From the NCBI GenBank assembly GCA_018895675.1, contig JAHIOG010000031.1, positions 1-7,885 on the forward strand: a DNA stretch of 7,885 nucleotides, in the 5' to 3' direction. Position 1 is the stretch's first letter; each line of letters opens with the position of its first letter. This document shows positions 5,607 to 7,885 of this stretch, piece after piece. A program made the position numbers and the translations under genes. This stretch comes from a bacterium. Lineage in GTDB: Bacteria; Fidelibacterota; UBA2242. The notes beneath the pieces are model-generated. The model made no database searches. It had not been told where the DNA came from and worked only from the letters and a program-made list of their open reading frames with translations.

Positions 5607-7259
5607 TTAAATAATCAGAGCATTTTTTCCTATTTCATAGGATGTAATTACCCTATGGTATTTGGCATAAAGGTTACTGCCCAGAAAAAGCCCTCCATTC
5701 CATTCATTTCTATCAAGTTCATCAAGGCACTCTCTGACCAGGTCACGGTTTTCACACTGTATATTTTTTATTTTGGGCAGGATCCTGACCAATGTAAGGA
5801 AATCCAGATAGTATTTTAAGTATCTGCTATCAACCAGCAAAATTGGGATTTCATTTTCAATTTTGGGTTTGTTACTATTTCTAATAAAATAAATATTGAC
5901 TATCAGGTCGATCATCAACATGTGCAAGCTCTTGATTTCGATAAAAAATTGCTTGAACCTGTTTTTAATTCTTACATAACCGTTGGTTAATAAACCTGCA
6001 TGTTTATCCGTAAATTGAGCATGAGTTTTTGTAAATTTATTGAATATTTTTTTTAATATTTTTAGTAGTTCCTCTAAACCTCGCCATAATAAAATGTAAG
6101 CAAAACCTGTAGTGGAAGCAAAACCAATAAGATACGGAATTGTTTTATCAATTTTTTCATTTATTCCTATTAATGAATCGCTTTTCAGAAAAGTATTACT
6201 ATTAAGCAGGTTCTTGGTTTCAAGTTGATGGTCCGCCAGTAAACATGCATAATATGAACCTGCCTCATAGTTTATTTTAAATCCTTTGTATCTACTGATT
6301 CGCCGGATATTTTTATAATTTTTTGATGACGCTTTTTCATTAACTTTATTAAATTTCCAATTTAGATAATATTCTGGATCAACAAGTTTATTTTCAAGCT
6401 TGTTATCATTTGTGACCGTACCGTTTCTTAACAACCTGATAGCTTCATTTTCTAAAAGAGGCATTATCCGTCCGGTTGTCAGAGCCTCCAAAGCTGTCGT
6501 TGACATATGCCTTCCATCATGAGGTCCAAGGTAATTATCCTCTCCAGCTTGCCCAGGGTGCCATGTGTGATACAGGAACTCAGATTCATGCCAGATCTCC
6601 TTGCATCCGTAATTCACAAGCCGGAACGTCATATCATATGGACCACAAATATGACCTGAGTAGTCTATATGCTCGTCAGCTCCACCGATGGATATAATAT
6701 CGCTGCGTTTTGCACACATACATGCACCATAGTTCACGCTGTGAAGAGGATCATAAATGTCCATAATGCCGCTTGTTTTGCCATTTATGTTGTTGATGCA
6801 GCCATCACCATTCACATCTTCAAAACTCTGGAAATTGAACGGATAAAAATCGCGTCTAATATTTCGGAACTCATCAAGGTGAAGGACAATTCTTTCATTC
6901 TTCTCAAATGTATCTAAGATAGCTCTTATAAAACTTTCAGTAACCATGGCATCAGAATCGCAGATAACCACGATCTCACCCTGGCTCATAAATATCCCCA
7001 CATTATACATGAGATGCTTGTGGTATATGCAGGAATCAGGCATTTCAAGAATTACCCAGGTATCTATATCCTCCTTTAACTTCTTCAGAGCGTCAGATTC
7101 TCTTGAATAATATTCGATCATGACGACTTCGAAAAAGGCGCGGTCTACATTCTGATTTCTGAGATAATGCAGGATATGAAAACTCTCACGCACACTCCAA
7201 TCCAATAATATCAAACTGACCTTTGGATTTTTCTTTGTGCTTCGTTTTAAAAATTTCAT
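5607..7259 (-). CDS. Large family 2 glycosyltransferase with AT-rich C-terminal extension
   Basis: Residues 1-~285 of this 550-residue protein form a GT-A family 2 domain: VSLILLDWS (14-22), IVVICDSDAMV (96-106) with the metal-binding DSD at 101-103, VNYGACMCAKR (175-185), and the segment YHTWHPGQAG...YLGPHDGRH (230-251) that is typical of a surface-glycan glycosyltransferase group. An unusual loop DVNGDGCINNIN (148-159) resembles a calcium-binding EF-hand/dockerin loop. The rest (about 290-550) has no domain I can name; residues 325-380 (YKGFKINYEAGSYYACL...INEKIDKTI) look like a degenerate copy of the module in the 559-aa protein, followed by basic amphipathic helices and an alpha/beta-looking end (IPILLVDSRY...GLFLGSNLY). 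ATG 7259 has GGTGAT 8 nt upstream. Base composition drops sharply between the two halves, suggesting a fusion. Sugar specificity is unknown. Confidence 0.85.
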   Translation of the reverse strand: MKFLKRSTKKNPKVSLILLDWSVRESFHILHYLRNQNVDRAFFEVVMIEYYSRESDALKKLKEDIDTWVILEMPDSCIYHKHLMYNVGIFMSQGEIVVICDSDAMVTESFIRAILDTFEKNERIVLHLDEFRNIRRDFYPFNFQSFEDVNGDGCINNINGKTSGIMDIYDPLHSVNYGACMCAKRSDIISIGGADEHIDYSGHICGPYDMTFRLVNYGCKEIWHESEFLYHTWHPGQAGEDNYLGPHDGRHMSTTALEALTTGRIMPLLENEAIRLLRNGTVTNDNKLENKLVDPEYYLNWKFNKVNEKASSKNYKNIRRISRYKGFKINYEAGSYYACLLADHQLETKNLLNSNTFLKSDSLIGINEKIDKTIPYLIGFASTTGFAYILLWRGLEELLKILKKIFNKFTKTHAQFTDKHAGLLTNGYVRIKNRFKQFFIEIKSLHMLMIDLIVNIYFIRNSNKPKIENEIPILLVDSRYLKYYLDFLTLVRILPKIKNIQCENRDLVRECLDELDRNEWNGGLFLGSNLYAKYHRVITSYEIGKNALII

Positions 7260-7267
7260 TGGCTTAA

Positions 7268-7273
7268 ATCACC
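7268..7273 (-). promoter_or_regulatory. Ribosome binding site inside the end of the epimerase remnant
   Basis: GGTGAT lies 8 nt upstream of the ATG at 7259 and is read as part of the last codons (Lys-Val-Ile) of the decayed epimerase, whose TAA is 7264-7266. The layout shows the epimerase and glycosyltransferase were once translationally coupled operon neighbours. Confidence 0.7.
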
Positions 7274-7474
7274 TTATACCACTCCACCGTCCTCTTCAAC
7301 CCTTCCTTAAACCCCCCTTCGCTCTTAACCCGAACTCCTTCTCAGCCCTGATCACATCCAGCATCCCCCTCGGCTGCCAGTCAGGCTTTGTTTCATCCCA
7401 TACAATTTCTCCCTCAAATCCTGTAAACGTCGCAAGCACGATTGCCCGCGCCGCGTCCTCCAAAAGCGACACCT

Positions 7475-7530
7475 CGCTTTATGCGGTATCCACGTATGCC
7501 TGTGGGCATACGTGTCTGCGAAGTAAAGCG
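7475..7530. repeat. 56-bp nested palindrome inserted in the epimerase remnant
   Basis: A perfect 10-bp stem, CACGTATGCC (7491-7500) with GGCATACGTG (7505-7514) and loop TGTG, shares its centre with an outer 7-bp stem, CGCTTTA (7475-7481) with TAAAGCG (7524-7530). A further AAAGCG at 7463-7468 can pair with CGCTTT at 7475-7480, so alternative folds are possible. The sequence matches neither side of the epimerase coding frame and lies exactly where the middle of the gene is missing. It looks like a small non-autonomous palindromic element or the scar of one; no transposase is present. Confidence 0.6.
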
Positions 7531-7547
7531 GCGCAACGGTTTTTGAT

Positions 7548-7566
7548 AAACCTTTCTTAAAGGTTT
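7548..7566. repeat. Perfect 8-bp hairpin beside the palindrome
   Basis: AAACCTTT (7548-7555) and AAAGGTTT (7559-7566) form a perfect stem with a 3-nt loop. It lies between the surviving N-terminal epimerase codons and the 56-bp palindrome and is probably part of the same inserted element. It has no T-tract placed for a terminator on the minus strand. Confidence 0.55.
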
Positions 7567-7696
7567 TACAGGAACTCCCGGGACAAAGATATCTTTGCAG
7601 CCATGCTCCTTCAATTTTGCAGCGACATTTTTTCCGAGAAAACCAGCGCCGCCGGTTACTACTATTCTTTTATCTTTGAGGTATTGCATGTTTGTT

Positions 7697-7702
7697 CTCC
7701 TT
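7697..7702 (-). promoter_or_regulatory. Ribosome binding site of the decayed epimerase
   Basis: AAGGAG lies 7 nt upstream of the ATG at 7689. It sets the original start there rather than at the in-frame ATGs further upstream (7758, 7740, 7731), which add residues absent from the family. Confidence 0.6.
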
Positions 7703-7748
7703 TTTATAATTGGCGGATCGATAAATTGCATGTTAGTCATAATATTTC

Positions 7749-7800
7749 GTTTAGACACGGATTAACACGTTTAGACACGGATTAACACAGATTTACACGG
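7749..7800. repeat. 20-bp tandem repeat of the ACACGGATTAACAC type
   Basis: GTTTAGACACGGATTAACAC occurs twice, exactly and in tandem (7749-7768, 7769-7788), followed by a degenerate third unit (AGATTTACACGG, 7789-7800). It fills the gap between the GxxExxY gene end and the epimerase remnant. Similar ACACGGATTTACACGGATT strings recur as dispersed intergenic repeats in many prokaryotic genomes; the function is unknown. Confidence 0.85.
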
Positions 7801-7808
7801 ATTTTATG

Positions 7809-7885
7809 TCAATTTGTATTTTGTGCATCCATTATACGACGTTTTACTTGAACTGATGTTCCAAAATTTATCAGAAGCCCAACTT
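7809..7885 (-). CDS. C-terminal end of a GxxExxY-type protein (cut by window edge)
   Basis: The last 24 codons read VGLLINFGTSVQVKRRIMD and a short tail ending at TGA 7809-7811. VGLLINFG followed by a basic K-R stretch is the characteristic C-terminus of the GxxExxY family (PDDEXK_3-like small proteins of unknown function). The two bases left at the edge (AA) are compatible with the Lys that commonly precedes this motif. The N-terminal part with the GxxExxY and nuclease-like motifs lies outside the window, so intactness cannot be judged. Confidence 0.6.
   Translation of the reverse strand, partial: VGLLINFGTSVQVKRRIMDAQNTN

Larger units (their letters stand above)
7264..7689 (-). pseudogene. 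Decayed NAD-dependent sugar epimerase/reductase (GDP-L-fucose-synthase-like)
   Basis: The N-terminal fragment starts at ATG 7689 (AAGGAG 7 nt upstream) and reads MQYLKDKRIVVTGGAGFLG, an NAD(P)-binding GxxGxxG Rossmann start, through KDIFVP at about 7575. The frame then enters unrelated palindromic DNA and stops at 7414. The C-terminal fragment, in another frame from about 7463 to TAA at 7264, reads EDAARAIVLAT, then FTGFEGEIVWDETKPD, MLDVIRAEKEFG and KEGLKRTVEWYK, clearly the end of the same SDR family (normally about 310 residues). Roughly 200 residues between the fragments are missing, including the catalytic Ser/YxxxK. Between LAT and FTGFEG a further ~30-35 residues usual in the family also appear absent. 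The intact enzyme would have made a nucleotide sugar for the glycan. GC is locally much higher (60% by hand count for 7321-7380) than in the genes downstream. Confidence 0.85.

Noticed and set aside
6780..6818. Dockerin domain in the 550-aa protein
   Set aside because: Only one loop is present, no second repeat or helix pair follows, and the protein has no secretion signal; kept only as a loop-level observation.
7237..7560. Plus-strand open frame across the epimerase remnant
   Set aside because: The opposite strand carries clear epimerase fragments; the frame is low in hydrophobic structure and spans the palindrome.
7690..7748. Archaeal TATA box or bacterial -10 element (ATATTAT, TTATAAAA)
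   Set aside because: AT-rich strings occur, but none has a convincing partner element or spacing, and TTATAAAA directly abuts the ribosome site.
7749..7800. CRISPR array or phage attachment site
   Set aside because: The 20-bp units are directly adjacent without spacers, and no integrase or tRNA gene is visible.

Overview
This window is a stretch of a surface-polysaccharide (O-antigen-like or capsule-like glycan) synthesis and export locus. Every credible gene is on the minus strand, so transcription runs from right to left. The organism cannot be fixed from the sequence. The DNA is AT-rich, Arg codons include many AGA/AGG, and two genes carry a GGTGAT-type Shine-Dalgarno exactly 8 nt before the start. 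This fits an anaerobic archaeon (a Methanosarcinales-like methanogen or relative) but does not exclude a bacterium.

Layout in order of transcription. The right edge holds the last 24 codons of a GxxExxY-type protein (7809-7885), followed by a 20-bp tandem repeat of the ACACGGATTAACAC kind. Next is a decayed NAD-dependent sugar epimerase/reductase gene (7264-7689, GDP-fucose-synthase-like). Its N-terminal and C-terminal ends survive, but most of the middle is gone and a palindromic element sits at the join. Its stop codon lies just upstream of, and nearly abuts, the next gene's start. A 550-aa family-2 glycosyltransferase (5607-7259) follows, then a 298-aa family-2 glycosyltransferase with a TTG start (4673-5569). 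The ABC exporter pair comes next, a Wzm-like permease (3849-4685) and a Wzt-like ATPase with a C-terminal glycan-binding-type domain (2494-3852). Then comes a 559-aa protein (789-2468) with an N-terminal methyltransferase, three copies of a ~65-residue module and a C-terminal coiled coil. A possible 36-aa small ORF (643-753) and a second SAM methyltransferase (12-632) end the window. The latter stops early and may be frameshifted.

How the genes fit together. The glycosyltransferases build the glycan on the cytoplasmic face, the methyltransferases may modify it, and Wzm/Wzt exports it, with the Wzt C-terminal domain probably recognising the modified chain end. The most interesting point is the 559-aa protein. 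A methyltransferase followed by a long uninterrupted coiled coil, beside wzm/wzt, recalls the WbdD chain terminator and molecular ruler of E. coli O9a. Here the coiled coil contains a recent 126-bp (exactly six-heptad) tandem duplication, and no kinase domain is visible. A degenerate copy of its ~65-residue module also occurs in the C-terminal half of the neighbouring 550-aa glycosyltransferase, suggesting a shared module tying these proteins together. Everything said about mechanism is inference from architecture and context.
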